Assembly: GCA_905210415.1 (NCBI GenBank)
Contig: CAJLWM010000009.1
Coordinates: 1-47,043, forward strand
Direction of reading: 5' to 3'
DNA: 47,043 nucleotides
Source of the DNA: an uncultured Prevotellaceae bacterium
GTDB lineage: Bacteria > Bacteroidota > Bacteroidia > Bacteroidales > Muribaculaceae
Shown: positions 1 to 8,170 of the stretch, in pieces
Position numbering within the stretch: the first letter of the stretch is position 1
Layout: each line of letters opens with the position of its first letter
Notes under the pieces: model-generated
What the model was told of the DNA's origin: nothing
Database searches by the model: none
What the model saw: only the letters and a program-made list of their open reading frames with translations
Translations under genes and position numbers: made by a program

Positions 1-17
1 GACCATAATCACTTCAT

Positions 18-509
18 ATGCCATCTTATTTTTGGGGACATTTACTGAATGTCCCGAAGTATGAGCTTTACGACATCATAAAAACAGAGGTCGGCAGGTG
101 CGGCAACTGGAACGTGCTTGCCGCCAACTTGAAACGTCAGGGAGTGGAAGTGCATTTCAAGCACAAGGGGCAGACGGACGAGGTACAGGGCGTAGTATTT
201 ACCAAGAACGGCTACCATTTCAACGGTTCCAAGGTGGACAGACGTTTCAGCTATTCCAAGATTGACGCGGCATTGCAGCGCAACAGACGCGAGGAATACA
301 TAGAACTGGCATCATCTGCAAAAGGCAATGGGTTGGGATAGGCGAATACTCCAACACCGTCCGTCACAGGACATGGCGAGTTTTTCAGCGGTTCATTAGG
401 ACTACTGAACGGCGGTTCTTCATACAATGCCGCCGATGCGGAAACCAATCAGAAAATGGCGGAGATACTTCGCAGGAAGAAGAAACGTAAACGAGGTATG
501 AGGTTGTAA
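18..509 (+). pseudogene. Relaxase/mobilisation protein, C-terminal remnant with in-frame TAG
   Basis: This is the C-terminal part of a Bacteroidales MobB/BmgA-type relaxase, the nuclease that nicks oriT of conjugative or mobilisable elements. The frame contains FKHKGQTDEVQGV and FNGSKVDRRFSYSKID, typical of the region after the catalytic domain. It is broken by TAG at 339-341, but the same frame continues with TPTPSVTGHGEFFSGSLGLL and a basic tail ending RRKKKRKRGMRL before TAA at 507-509, as intact family members do. The catalytic N-terminus (HUH histidines) is absent: an in-frame TAA at 6-8 lies just upstream of the ATG at 18. It therefore looks like a decayed edge of an integrated element. 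Family assignment rests on recognition of the C-terminal pattern. Confidence 0.75.
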
Positions 510-545
510 TCCAATGCCCTCAATTCACATTGATGTTAAACAAAA

Positions 546-635
546 AGGTGTATCAAAATTACTCATATTAAGAAAGTACTCTAATAGACAACTATAGAAG
601 TGGGCAACATTTTAATCGAGTTTTTTGATACACCT
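546..635. repeat. Inverted-repeat mini-element (13-bp arms)
   Basis: AGGTGTATCAAAA at 546-558 is matched by its exact reverse complement TTTTGATACACCT at 623-635, with 64 bp between. The spacer is AT-rich and non-coding. The loop is too long for an ordinary terminator, and the arms look like terminal inverted repeats of a transposon-derived fragment. It lies between the relaxase remnant and the end of the OLD gene, so it may mark a past insertion or deletion of a mobile element. It could still form a long hairpin at the 3' end of the defence operon transcript. Confidence 0.6.
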
Positions 636-645
636 CCTATCTAAA

Positions 646-2349
646 CTATTTGAAGGCTTTGTTGATTTTCTTTATCAAGTTATAAAAATCTGTATGAGTA
701 GTTGGTGATATTGGAAGTTGTATAAACTCTTCTAATAATTTTCTTTTAAATTCGCTTTTGGCTGACTTTTGTTCTTGACCAACATTTAACGCCAATTTCT
801 GGAGTAATTCGGGTTCCTTACTGGATAATGTTTGATATGCACAAGAAGGTACAAGACCTTCTATGCATCTTTTACCAGATTCATTTTTACCGATGGGAAA
901 GAAATCAACATTCTCCTTAAATCCTATTGAATTTGCTGCTTTCTTGACATCTTGTAATCTGTCGATATCAACTGTAAGAATAACCTTGTCAAACTTCTTA
1001 CGGATAAAATTCATAAGAATATTATTCTTTACATTATCAGCTCCATCATATGGGAATATTTCAATATCGGAAGATAATGCATTCTCTCCATGACGTGCAT
1101 TTTGAAAAAATTCTAAATATTCTTTATCAATGCTACCTTCAACAAGAAGTATTTTGGAATGATTGCTGAAAATAATATCTTTCATGGGACCAAAATCTGT
1201 AGGATTAATGCCCAACGCAACAGCAAATGGCTCATACCACTTTTCAGAATGAGTGTCTATAATGTGCGATGCTGTGTCCTTACTCTTAGGTTTCGTATTG
1301 CGGTCAATGAGAATGTTCGACTCTGGCGACTTAAAACTTAAGAGATATGGACTATGTGTTGTGGTAATAATCTGGATTTTAAACTGATTCGCTAAATCCT
1401 GTAAGATTCTGCCAAATTCAGCCTGCGCTTGAGGATGCAAAAAACATTCTGGTTCTTCTATAACGACTATAGGTGATATTCTATCTGATTCTGATAGAGA
1501 TTGCTGCAATCTCTTTGCGTTCAGAATACTAAGAAATATCATAGTCCTATTTCTTGTTCCACTTCCCCAATCATCAAGTGAAACATCTGCCCCTTTCTCT
1601 TTAAGAGATATGTCAATTGATTCTCTTTCGAAATTAAGACCTGGAGTCGAGAAGCTAACCTCATATTTATCTTCCAAATTACCAAGCAATTTAGTTAACT
1701 CGGCCTGATGACTTTTAAGGGACTTTTGGACTATCTTTACCAACTCCTCTTTTTTCTTATTAATAGCGTCCATATCTGACGAACTAATAAAATTGGTAAT
1801 TCTGTCCATGTTGTCCTCAAATGGATTAAAATCATAGTTGGTAGAATTGTGGAAAATTAAACACTCCGAATTTCTGAGACGTTTTAACACTTCCTTCTTT
1901 TGGAAATCATCGAATATCTCTTTTTCCCCAAGATGTATTGAATAAGTCGTCTCGTTTTTATGTGTCCGAGCATATTCTACCTTTAAAATCTCAACCTCTG
2001 ATATAGTAAAATCTGAGGTGTCTTTGAGAATAAACTCTGTAAAAAACTTATATATTGAAGAATCACAATCTTTGTGAATTTCAAGTTCAATACACACAAA
2101 GATTTCCTCTTTGCTGTCTTTCTTCCAACTGGTTACTTCATCTTTCCAATCCATACCACTATTTCCAAAGATAGAAGTTCCACGAAGTCTTAATCTATGG
2201 AACGGGCTAAGGACTGTCCTTAGAGCTCTTATGATATTGGATTTTCCTGCATTGTTCTTTCCACTAATTGCAGTATAGTATCCAGATAAGTCAATTTGCA
2301 CGTTTTCTAACGTACGATAATTTCGTGCTATAATACGCTTTATAATCAT
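646..2349 (-). CDS. OLD-family ATP-dependent nuclease (AAA/ABC ATPase + TOPRIM)
   Basis: This 567-residue protein has an N-terminal RecF/SMC-like ATPase domain: Walker A GKNNAGKS at 30-37, signature-like WGSGTRNR at 261-268, Walker B IVVIEEPE at 294-301 and an H-loop TTTHSPY at 329-335. A TOPRIM nuclease domain follows, with LLVEGS at 401-406 and DID at 461-463. That architecture is the overcoming-lysogenisation-defect (OLD) family, also used by the GajA subunit of Gabija and by other anti-phage systems. It is the last gene of a four-gene minus-strand run, 17 bp after the restriction endonuclease stop, so probably co-transcribed. No UvrD-like GajB partner is present, so this is not a canonical Gabija. 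A role in defence is inferred from family and neighbours. Confidence 0.85.
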   Translation of the reverse strand: MIIKRIIARNYRTLENVQIDLSGYYTAISGKNNAGKSNIIRALRTVLSPFHRLRLRGTSIFGNSGMDWKDEVTSWKKDSKEEIFVCIELEIHKDCDSSIYKFFTEFILKDTSDFTISEVEILKVEYARTHKNETTYSIHLGEKEIFDDFQKKEVLKRLRNSECLIFHNSTNYDFNPFEDNMDRITNFISSSDMDAINKKKEELVKIVQKSLKSHQAELTKLLGNLEDKYEVSFSTPGLNFERESIDISLKEKGADVSLDDWGSGTRNRTMIFLSILNAKRLQQSLSESDRISPIVVIEEPECFLHPQAQAEFGRILQDLANQFKIQIITTTHSPYLLSFKSPESNILIDRNTKPKSKDTASHIIDTHSEKWYEPFAVALGINPTDFGPMKDIIFSNHSKILLVEGSIDKEYLEFFQNARHGENALSSDIEIFPYDGADNVKNNILMNFIRKKFDKVILTVDIDRLQDVKKAANSIGFKENVDFFPIGKNESGKRCIEGLVPSCAYQTLSSKEPELLQKLALNVGQEQKSAKSEFKRKLLEEFIQLPISPTTHTDFYNLIKKINKAFK

Positions 2350-2366
2350 ATTTATATGCTATTAAA

Positions 2367-3428
2367 TTATTTTATAAAACGAATCTGTAGGTTAAGTTTG
2401 ATAAAGTAGTTGTTATTTTCTTTATAGACATTGCCAAATTCATGGCGGGTTGTGCTGGGTGTATCAAACTTGGTATTATTGAAGAGGTACTCTTCGAGGT
2501 CATTGCGGTCGAAGAAATGGTAACATATTACATCACCGTCTTCTTTTACGACAATATACCCTCCATTGGCATTGAAAGAGCCATCCCACGGAGAAGACAC
2601 TGTCATGCCGAGAGCGAAAGCTAAAAGGAACTGCTTAATTTTGTACGCATACATTGGCTGTCCCTCCGTAGTATTGATGTGTAAGGAGTCATCTTGCGCA
2701 ACTTTCTGGGTTGCAACTGAAACTTCACTTCCTTGCCCCGTATAGTATTTCTCCATACATTCAGCGATGATACGAGCCATGCCCAAATCAAGCATAGTAA
2801 GATTATTTCTGAGAGTTTCACCCGAAACTTTTGAAAATCTCCAAGTCCCGCCGACTTCTCTTATATAATCAAACTTCTGTTTGAATTTCTCCAATGAATT
2901 TATGTGTTTCATTTGCGCATCGTTAATGCCGTTAACTTTGAAGATGAAATTAGATGCGTCCTTATTCGAGTTTATTAGTGTAGAATCACCGCCAAGTTTA
3001 GACTTGATACTATATCCAAGTTCTGGCTTGGAACCTGTTGCAAGATTGTGGATTACAATGCGAATATCAGCCTTGTCTGTTGATTTGGCTTTGATTGGAC
3101 CACAATCAATTTCCTGCATAAATTTCACAGTGTCTTCGTGTTCTCCTCCACCGATTTTCTTGATTGCGTCCAATAGGTTTGTTGCCTCTATACGAAAACG
3201 TTCTTGTGGAATTTCGATATGGATTGTTTCACCAGCAACAAGAATTGATTTCTTGGCTGAATGTACTTTGTAGGCGTTTCGGTCGGGAGCATCATTCCTG
3301 AATATCTCCAATATCGGATAATACTTCTCGTCGTAACGATTCAGATGACCGTCACCACAATACAATTTTCCGTCAGCGAGCAACTTGAAAAACGCATAAA
3401 TCTCGCTCCATTCACCTTTGTTTGCCAT
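2367..3428 (-). CDS. HpaII-family type II restriction endonuclease
   Basis: This 353-residue protein starts MANKGEWSEIYAFFKLLADG and continues with an AGETIHIEIP segment. This N-terminal pattern (NKGEWSEIY, KLLADGKLY, YYPIL) is that of HpaII-type endonucleases, which cleave C^CGG. Length agrees with the roughly 350-residue family. It starts 1 bp after the stop of the C5-methyltransferase gene, the expected cognate. Many central residues cannot be assigned to catalysis by eye. The CCGG specificity is an inference from the family and has not been read from the sequence. The coding sequence is AT-richer than the chromosomal genes to its right, in keeping with acquisition by transfer. Confidence 0.8.
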   Translation of the reverse strand: MANKGEWSEIYAFFKLLADGKLYCGDGHLNRYDEKYYPILEIFRNDAPDRNAYKVHSAKKSILVAGETIHIEIPQERFRIEATNLLDAIKKIGGGEHEDTVKFMQEIDCGPIKAKSTDKADIRIVIHNLATGSKPELGYSIKSKLGGDSTLINSNKDASNFIFKVNGINDAQMKHINSLEKFKQKFDYIREVGGTWRFSKVSGETLRNNLTMLDLGMARIIAECMEKYYTGQGSEVSVATQKVAQDDSLHINTTEGQPMYAYKIKQFLLAFALGMTVSSPWDGSFNANGGYIVVKEDGDVICYHFFDRNDLEEYLFNNTKFDTPSTTRHEFGNVYKENNNYFIKLNLQIRFIK

Positions 3429-3429
3429 A

Positions 3430-4788
3430 TTATAAGGAGAGTATTTTTTTATCAGATAAAACTTTTAGTAGTTGTGATGCTGTCGCTTGAATTGCGGGAA
3501 CGGCTACAGAGTTGCCAAATTGTTTATAAGCTGACGCATCTGCAACCGGTATCTGAAATACGGGAGCCCCGTCACCGTTATCATATACAGGATAGCCTTG
3601 TAAAGCCCCCCATTCGCGTGGAGTCATACGACGCCATCCATCAGTGTTGTATTCTCCTTTAATTCGAGTAGTAGGAGTAAGGTCAGTCTGACGTTTGTCA
3701 ATAACAATATTTCTCTCCCTTCCCATGCCTCCGACTACAATTGCGTTAGCAATACCGTCATCCGGTATTATTTCATATCCAAATCCGTTACCCTTACTTG
3801 CATGACGTTCTTTGTGAGCAATAAGAGTATTCACATAGGTTGTCGAAAGATAGTATTTAGAAGGCACTGGATCTTTTTCCCGAATGTCAATAAAGTGTTT
3901 GGTTACTTCTTTTTGCTCAGGGTATTCAAAATCTTCTTTCGTTATTCCAAGATCTTTTCTGAATCCAACAATATATATGCGTTCTCTGTGCTGCGGTACG
4001 TCGAAATACATCGCATTCACAATTTTGGGGTCAGGGACAACGTAGCCAACTTCATCCAATGTATTTAAGATAGTCTTCAGAGTTTTGCCTTTGTCATGAA
4101 TCGCCAACCCCTTAACATTCTCCAAGAAGAATGCTTTTGGCTGTTTTCGACGTAATATTTCTGCCACATCAAAAAACAAGGTCCCTCTGGTTTCCTCAAA
4201 TCCTAAACGTTTCCCGGCAAGTGAGAACGCCTGACACGGGAACCCCGCACACAAAATGTCGAATCCATCTGGAATATATTTTTTGGTATATTCCGAAGTT
4301 ATATCACCAAACGGAACCTCGCCATAGTTGGCGTAATATGTTTTCTGCGCCTGTGCATCCCATTCAGAAGAAAAAACGCACTGTCCGCCCAGATTCTGCA
4401 ACGCCATTCTAAATCCGCCAATACCGGCAAATAAATCAATGAACGTGAATTTTGGGTTTTCAGGACCAGAGAAGGGAGCTTTGAACACATCCTGAAACAA
4501 TGAATATTGTAAAGCACTGGGTTCTGCTACGATTGACGAATCCAGTTTAGTTTTTGTTATGTCTAATGATGTTGTCCATGCTTCAACCAACTCAGAACTC
4601 TTTGCTTGATAAATATCACCGTGACGCTTGCCTTGTAACATTAAAGCATGGGTTACGATAGCTAACTGCACAGAGAATGGTATAATATTTCCATCCTCGT
4701 AGCAAGTACGTTGATCATAAATTTGAACAGGTCCGGCTTTTTTGTAGCCCATATCCATCAGGGTGAAAGTTAATCTATCATTATTCAT
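3430..4788 (-). CDS. DNA (cytosine-5-)-methyltransferase with N-terminal extension
   Basis: This 452-residue C5-MTase shows the family motifs in order: motif I DLFAGIGGFR (118-127), motif IV GFPCQAFS with catalytic Cys185, motif VI LENVKG (222-227), motif VIII PQHRERIYIVGF (264-275), a target-recognition region at about 300-410, and motif X QFGNSVAVPAI near the end. It presumably protects host DNA from the adjacent HpaII-like enzyme. About 115 residues precede motif I, more than in M.HpaII-like enzymes, which begin close to motif I. This extension is not recognised; it may regulate expression of the operon, as in some C5-MTases with N-terminal helix-turn-helix domains. The gene overlaps vsr by 4 bp (ATGA). 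Confidence 0.93.
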   Translation of the reverse strand: MNNDRLTFTLMDMGYKKAGPVQIYDQRTCYEDGNIIPFSVQLAIVTHALMLQGKRHGDIYQAKSSELVEAWTTSLDITKTKLDSSIVAEPSALQYSLFQDVFKAPFSGPENPKFTFIDLFAGIGGFRMALQNLGGQCVFSSEWDAQAQKTYYANYGEVPFGDITSEYTKKYIPDGFDILCAGFPCQAFSLAGKRLGFEETRGTLFFDVAEILRRKQPKAFFLENVKGLAIHDKGKTLKTILNTLDEVGYVVPDPKIVNAMYFDVPQHRERIYIVGFRKDLGITKEDFEYPEQKEVTKHFIDIREKDPVPSKYYLSTTYVNTLIAHKERHASKGNGFGYEIIPDDGIANAIVVGGMGRERNIVIDKRQTDLTPTTRIKGEYNTDGWRRMTPREWGALQGYPVYDNGDGAPVFQIPVADASAYKQFGNSVAVPAIQATASQLLKVLSDKKILSL

Positions 4789-5201
4789 TGCCGAAGAAAT
4801 GTAATCAGTTTATTTAATGTCGTTTCCTTTTCTTTTGCTTTAAGCTGGCATTGCCAAATATCAATTACGCACCACCCCATAGAGATTAGTTTTTCACGCG
4901 TTTGTTTGTCGCGTTTCACATTACCCGTAATCTTAGTGAGCCAAAACTCACGATTGGACTCTGGGATTGTTGCATACTTGCAATTCTTATGACCATGCCA
5001 AAAGCACCCGTTTATGAAAACGACCGTCTTATATTTAGGAAGCACAATGTCTGGTTTACCCGGTAAGTCTTTCCTATTTACCCTATAGCGATAGCCGTGC
5101 GAAAACAAGAATTTGCGTACCAGAATTTCTGGTTTCGTATTCTTGCTCTTAACATTTGACATACAATGATGCCGTTGTTCTTTCGTTAAGACATCGCTCA
5201 T
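4785..5201 (-). CDS. vsr: Very short patch repair endonuclease Vsr
   Basis: Vsr nicks next to T:G mismatches that arise when 5-methylcytosine is deaminated at methyltransferase target sites. Visible motifs are LTKEQRHHCMSNVKSKNTKPE at the start (recognition helix region), the catalytic segment GKPDIVLPKYKTVVFINGCFWHGH with its essential Asp, and the zinc-binding Cys/His set. I chose the ATG at 5201 (MSDVLTKEQ) over one 12 codons upstream because homologues begin there. A TAAATTTG promoter box lies about 25 nt upstream. It is the first gene of the R-M operon and overlaps the methyltransferase start, so it probably protects that enzyme's recognition site from mutation. Confidence 0.93.
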   Translation of the reverse strand: MSDVLTKEQRHHCMSNVKSKNTKPEILVRKFLFSHGYRYRVNRKDLPGKPDIVLPKYKTVVFINGCFWHGHKNCKYATIPESNREFWLTKITGNVKRDKQTREKLISMGWCVIDIWQCQLKAKEKETTLNKLITFLRQ

Positions 5202-5225
5202 AAACAGACTTCTTTCAAGAAATTG

Positions 5226-5233
5226 CAAATTTA
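5226..5233 (-). promoter_or_regulatory. Candidate -7 box for the vsr/R-M operon
   Basis: On the minus strand this reads TAAATTTG, matching the Bacteroidota -7 consensus TAnnTTTG. It lies 25 nt from the vsr ATG, which predicts a leader of about 20 nt. No convincing TTTG -33 box is seen at the usual 19-21 nt spacing. Confidence 0.5.
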
Positions 5234-5334
5234 GCAACTTTTTGTGAGATAATTAAGCTGATGACAAAATTTCCTCATTAATCCTCATTAATAAGATACT
5301 TTTAACCTTTACATGAAGAAGTATCACATATCCG

Positions 5335-5475
5335 TTTGGCGTCTTTCGTTTTTTATAAGGCATCTTTAGCTTGTTTTTAATTCGCAATAGTTGGCTATTA
5401 CTCATTAAAAATCAATCAGAATCTGCTCTTCTAAAAATCCGAAAACCATCCAAGCCCTAATGACCGAATTGGGTT
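5335..5475 (-). repeat. MITE-like repeat, copy A (left end degraded)
   Basis: This copy carries the central palindrome (TTCGCAATAG-TT-GGCTATTACTC), the TTATAAGGCATCTTT segment and the terminal repeat ending at GGGTT (5475). The outer 45 bp of the other end (5289-5334) has little similarity to the other copies, so the left limit is approximate. It sits in the divergent gap between the vsr operon and the AraC gene. The rest of this 412-bp gap holds the two promoters and a short direct repeat (CTCATTAAT twice, 5273-5291). Confidence 0.8.
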
Positions 5476-5540
5476 TAAACCCGAAGCAAAGTTACGGGGA
5501 TTAAATTCAAGGATAGTTTTAAATATATCTATTTCGATGG

Positions 5541-5548
5541 TATTTTTG
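5541..5548 (+). promoter_or_regulatory. Candidate -7 box upstream of AraC gene
   Basis: TATTTTTG matches TAnnTTTG and predicts a leader of about 60 nt. A TTTT stretch at 5517-5520 is at roughly the -33 position. A GTATAT/ATATAC inverted repeat at 5593-5610, just before the ATG, could be an operator for autoregulation. Confidence 0.45.
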
Positions 5549-5613
5549 GGAACAAATATGGCGAAATGTGATATAAAATAGCGATATTTGCGGTATATAA
5601 TAGAATATACGAT

Positions 5614-6489
5614 ATGTTGGGAAGCGTGAATATAGCGAGAAAAGGAGATGCGACACTGTGCATGCGCAGCCTGAGTGGATGGTTGTCGAACGCCAGAGTG
5701 GTGAATGGCGGCATGATAATGATTTGCAGGCGAGGTCGTGCGGTGATACGCGTGAATTTCTCGGCATGGACACTCACCGATGGCGCTGTGATAACGCTTT
5801 TCCCAAACGATATGGTGGTGCTAACCGAGCGAAGCGATGATTTCGCGGTGGAGGTGCTTGAATATAGTGCCTCGCTGCTGAGGGAGGCAAGTCTGCAGAT
5901 GGAGCAGACGGTCTATTCGCAATTGCGCTCCGATCGTTGCCGCTCAGAGTCGCCCATTGTCAGAGACATCATAAATGGCATGTTATCGTTGCTTAAGATA
6001 TATTTCGACCAGCCCGAGTGTATCTGCCTTGACCAACTTGTGCTATTGCAGTTGAAGGCGTTTTTTGTGGGGTTTTATGATTATATGTATCGCAATCCGC
6101 AGGAGCGGCGAAGCGAGGAGGGTAGCCCACGTGCCAGAGAGATTTTCAATAGTTTTATGATATGCCTTGAAACGCATTTCAAGGAGTCGCGCGACGTGGC
6201 TTTTTATGCCGAGAAACTTCATTTTACGCCCAAGTATCTCAATATTGTGGCGCAAAAGGTGGCTGGGCGCACTGTGAAATCGTTGATCAACGAGTATGTG
6301 GTGCTACAACTAAAGGTAGCGCTCACTTCGGGCACCACGTCGGCGAAGTTGCTTGCTTGGGAATACAATTTCAACGACCTGTCGTTTTTCTGCCGCTACT
6401 TCAAGCAGCACACGGGCATGACACCGATGCAGTTTATGAAGAGCGAGAAACTTAAGGACATCACTCCAGAAACCGATCCCCGCGTGTGA
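5614..6489 (+). CDS. AraC-family transcriptional regulator
   Basis: This 291-residue protein has an N-terminal region of cupin-like character (about 1-95) and a C-terminal double helix-turn-helix AraC domain (about 180-280). The latter contains FYAEKLHFTPKYLNIVAQKVAGRT and the second-helix pattern LAWEYNFNDLSFFCRYFKQHTGMTPMQF, the usual family signature. It is transcribed alone and rightwards, converging with the YjbQ/SDR pair, so its targets are not evident from context. A hairpin CCCGCG/CGCGGG at 6478-6500 overlaps its stop codon, without a clear T-tract. Confidence 0.9.
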   Translation: MLGSVNIARKGDATLCMRSLSGWLSNARVVNGGMIMICRRGRAVIRVNFSAWTLTDGAVITLFPNDMVVLTERSDDFAVEVLEYSASLLREASLQMEQTVYSQLRSDRCRSESPIVRDIINGMLSLLKIYFDQPECICLDQLVLLQLKAFFVGFYDYMYRNPQERRSEEGSPRAREIFNSFMICLETHFKESRDVAFYAEKLHFTPKYLNIVAQKVAGRTVKSLINEYVVLQLKVALTSGTTSAKLLAWEYNFNDLSFFCRYFKQHTGMTPMQFMKSEKLKDITPETDPRV

Positions 6490-6520
6490 TGGCTCGCGGG
6501 AGAGGAGATGCTGAGTAGTG

Positions 6521-6934
6521 CTATTCGTAGATTGTGGCTACGATTTTACGTGAGCCGCCGTAGTCGCGAAATTCGCAGAGGTAGATGCCTTGCCAAGTGC
6601 CCAGGTTCAGCCGTCCATTGGTGATGGGTATGGTGATGCTCACACCGAAGAGCGAACTCTTGGCGTGGGCCGGCATGTCGTCGGCACCTTCCAGCATATG
6701 GTCGTAATACGGCTCGTTTTTCTTCACCAGGCGATTGAGTATCTTGTCCATGTCGGAGCGCACGTCGGGGTCGGCATTCTCGTTGATGGTGAGTGCGCAC
6801 GACGTGTGCTTCACAAACAGGTTGAGCATACCCATTTTTGGCAATGGCTTGGGCAGGTTGTCGATAATCTCGTGCGTCACGAGGTGGCAACCTCTTCGCT
6901 TGGCTGAGAGCGAGAATTCAGTCTGTTTTATCAT
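6521..6934 (-). CDS. yjbQ: YjbQ family protein (UPF0047, secondary thiamine-phosphate synthase-like)
   Basis: This 137-residue cytosolic protein matches the YjbQ/UPF0047 family along its full length: LFVKHTSCALTINENADPDVRSD contains the conserved His-Thr-Ser-Cys and Asn-Glu residues, and a GxxHAKSSLFG-like segment (HAKSSLFGVS) and LGTWQGIYLCEFRD follow. Some members can substitute for thiamine-phosphate synthase; the physiological role is otherwise uncertain. It begins 8 bp after the stop of the SDR gene and is likely co-transcribed with it. Confidence 0.92.
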   Translation of the reverse strand: MIKQTEFSLSAKRRGCHLVTHEIIDNLPKPLPKMGMLNLFVKHTSCALTINENADPDVRSDMDKILNRLVKKNEPYYDHMLEGADDMPAHAKSSLFGVSITIPITNGRLNLGTWQGIYLCEFRDYGGSRKIVATIYE

Positions 6935-6942
6935 GTGTAGCC

Positions 6943-7701
6943 TTATTTTGTGCGGTGAATCACGCTACCATTTGCTTGATGAGTGGCAAGAATTAGAACT
7001 TCGGCAATCTGCACGTGCTTAGGCGCAGAAGCGGCATAGAAAGCCACGTCGGCAATGTCGGCGCCAGTGAGCGGTGTGATGCCGCGATACACATTGTCGG
7101 CACGCTCGTTGTCGCCGCGGAAGCGCACGTTGCTGAAGTTGGTTTCCACGAGTCCCGGTTTGAGGTTTGTGACACGCACAGCCGATTCAGCCACATCGAT
7201 GCGCAAACCGTCGGTGATGGCCTTAACGGCAGCCTTAGTGGCGCAATACACGTTGCCACCGGCATAGGCTGCATCGCCAGCCACGCTGCCAACGTTGATC
7301 ACGTGACCCTCGTTTCGTGCCACCATACCAGGCACTATCAGGCGAGTCATGGTGAGAAGGCCCTTGATGTTGGTGTCGATCATAGTGCTCCAATCATCAA
7401 TATTGCCCTCATACTCCTTCTCAAGGCCCAATGCCAGGCCAGCGTTGTTGATAAGGACATCTATTTTTTGCCATTCTGGCTCAAGCGATTCAATGGCCGC
7501 TTTAGCCGCCTCGGCACAGCGCACATCAAATGCTAAAACCTTCACCTGAGTGCCTTCAGCCTCCAGTTGTGCTTTGATTTCATCCAATTTTTCTGCGCGA
7601 CGGGCAGTGAGAATCAAGTTGTAGCCGCCCTCGGCAAACTTGCGAGCGCAAGCTTCGCCAATGCCACTTGTAGCACCTGTGATTAATGCTATCTTTTTCA
7701 T
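6943..7701 (-). CDS. SDR family NAD(P)-dependent oxidoreductase (YdfG-like)
   Basis: This 252-residue short-chain dehydrogenase shows the cofactor motif TGATSGIGEACARKF near the N-terminus, NNAG at about 87-90, the catalytic Ser at GSVAGDAAYAG, and YCATKAAVKA holding the YxxxK pair. The C-terminal stretch SNVRFRGD resembles YdfG/3-hydroxy acid dehydrogenase-type proteins (serine, threonine or 3-hydroxypropionate oxidation). The substrate is not readable from sequence. It is the first gene of the pair with yjbQ, and MITE copy B ends 25 bp upstream of its ATG. Confidence 0.93.
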   Translation of the reverse strand: MKKIALITGATSGIGEACARKFAEGGYNLILTARRAEKLDEIKAQLEAEGTQVKVLAFDVRCAEAAKAAIESLEPEWQKIDVLINNAGLALGLEKEYEGNIDDWSTMIDTNIKGLLTMTRLIVPGMVARNEGHVINVGSVAGDAAYAGGNVYCATKAAVKAITDGLRIDVAESAVRVTNLKPGLVETNFSNVRFRGDNERADNVYRGITPLTGADIADVAFYAASAPKHVQIAEVLILATHQANGSVIHRTK

Positions 7702-7725
7702 AATTCCGATATATTCTGTTGTTTA

Positions 7726-7912
7726 AACCCAAATCGGTCATTAGGCCGTAAATGTGAATTATTTTTTACTGCTTGGAGCCTTTCGTTTTTTATAAGGCAT
7801 CTTTTGCTTGTTTTTAATTCGCAATAGCTCGCTATTACTCATTAAAAAGCAAATAAAATCTGCACTTCTAAAATTCCGAAACTCATCCAAGCCCTAACGG
7901 CCGAATTGGGTT
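7726..7912 (-). repeat. MITE-like repeat, copy B (full length, 187 bp)
   Basis: A complete copy. One terminus is AACCCAAATCGGTCATTAGG (7726), the other ends CCGAATTGGGTT (7912). The termini are imperfect inverted repeats of about 20 bp. The inside holds the conserved central palindrome with AATAGC/GCTATT. Flanks are TTTAA-rich on both sides. It occupies the gap between the SDR gene and the LRR gene. The remaining part of this 605-bp gap holds a hairpin, a promoter and an AT-rich leader. Confidence 0.85.
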
Positions 7913-8063
7913 AAAAATAGTTTATAAACATCTTGTGCAAAACTCTGTAAATACAGAGCCGCTTATCGCCTCAAAAATAGGCCATCGGCACATACACAAC
8001 CTATATGCAATATTCGCAAAAAAAATTGAGATTCGCAAGCAAATTGTTGGGGAGAAGCAAAAA

Positions 8064-8090
8064 ATCGGCAGCAGAGTGATGCCTGCCGAT
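8064..8090 (-). terminator. Hairpin ATCGGCAG/CTGCCGAT with T-tract on minus strand
   Basis: An 8-bp perfect stem with an 11-nt loop. Read on the minus strand it is followed by TTTTTT, as in an intrinsic terminator. No minus-strand gene ends here, so it may instead insulate the divergent region. The stem sequence is shared with the terminator at 9792-9824 beyond the LRR gene. Confidence 0.5.
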
Positions 8091-8138
8091 GTGTAGGTAT
8101 GTGGGGTTGAAAAATTTTCAAAAAAATTCTTTTCCCTA

Positions 8139-8170
8139 TTGGAAGTTTATTTGATTTTGTGTTATCTTTG
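8139..8170 (+). promoter_or_regulatory. Promoter of LRR gene (TTGG-N20-TATCTTTG)
   Basis: TATCTTTG at 8163-8170 is a perfect TAnnTTTG box, with a TTGG at 8139-8142 about 20 nt upstream. The predicted leader is about 130 nt and contains a small hairpin GGCTTT/AAAGCC near 8253-8268. Confidence 0.65.

Noticed and set aside
546..635. Ordinary Rho-independent terminator for the OLD gene
   Set aside because: The 64-bp separation between arms is far too long for a typical terminator loop, so it is listed as an inverted-repeat element.
646..2349. Gabija (GajA) assignment for the OLD-family protein
   Set aside because: No UvrD-like GajB gene is next to it; the neighbours are a type II R-M system, so only the OLD family can be claimed.
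7055..7549. Several plus-strand open frames over the SDR gene
   Set aside because: They are antisense to a gene with complete SDR motifs and show no family features of their own.
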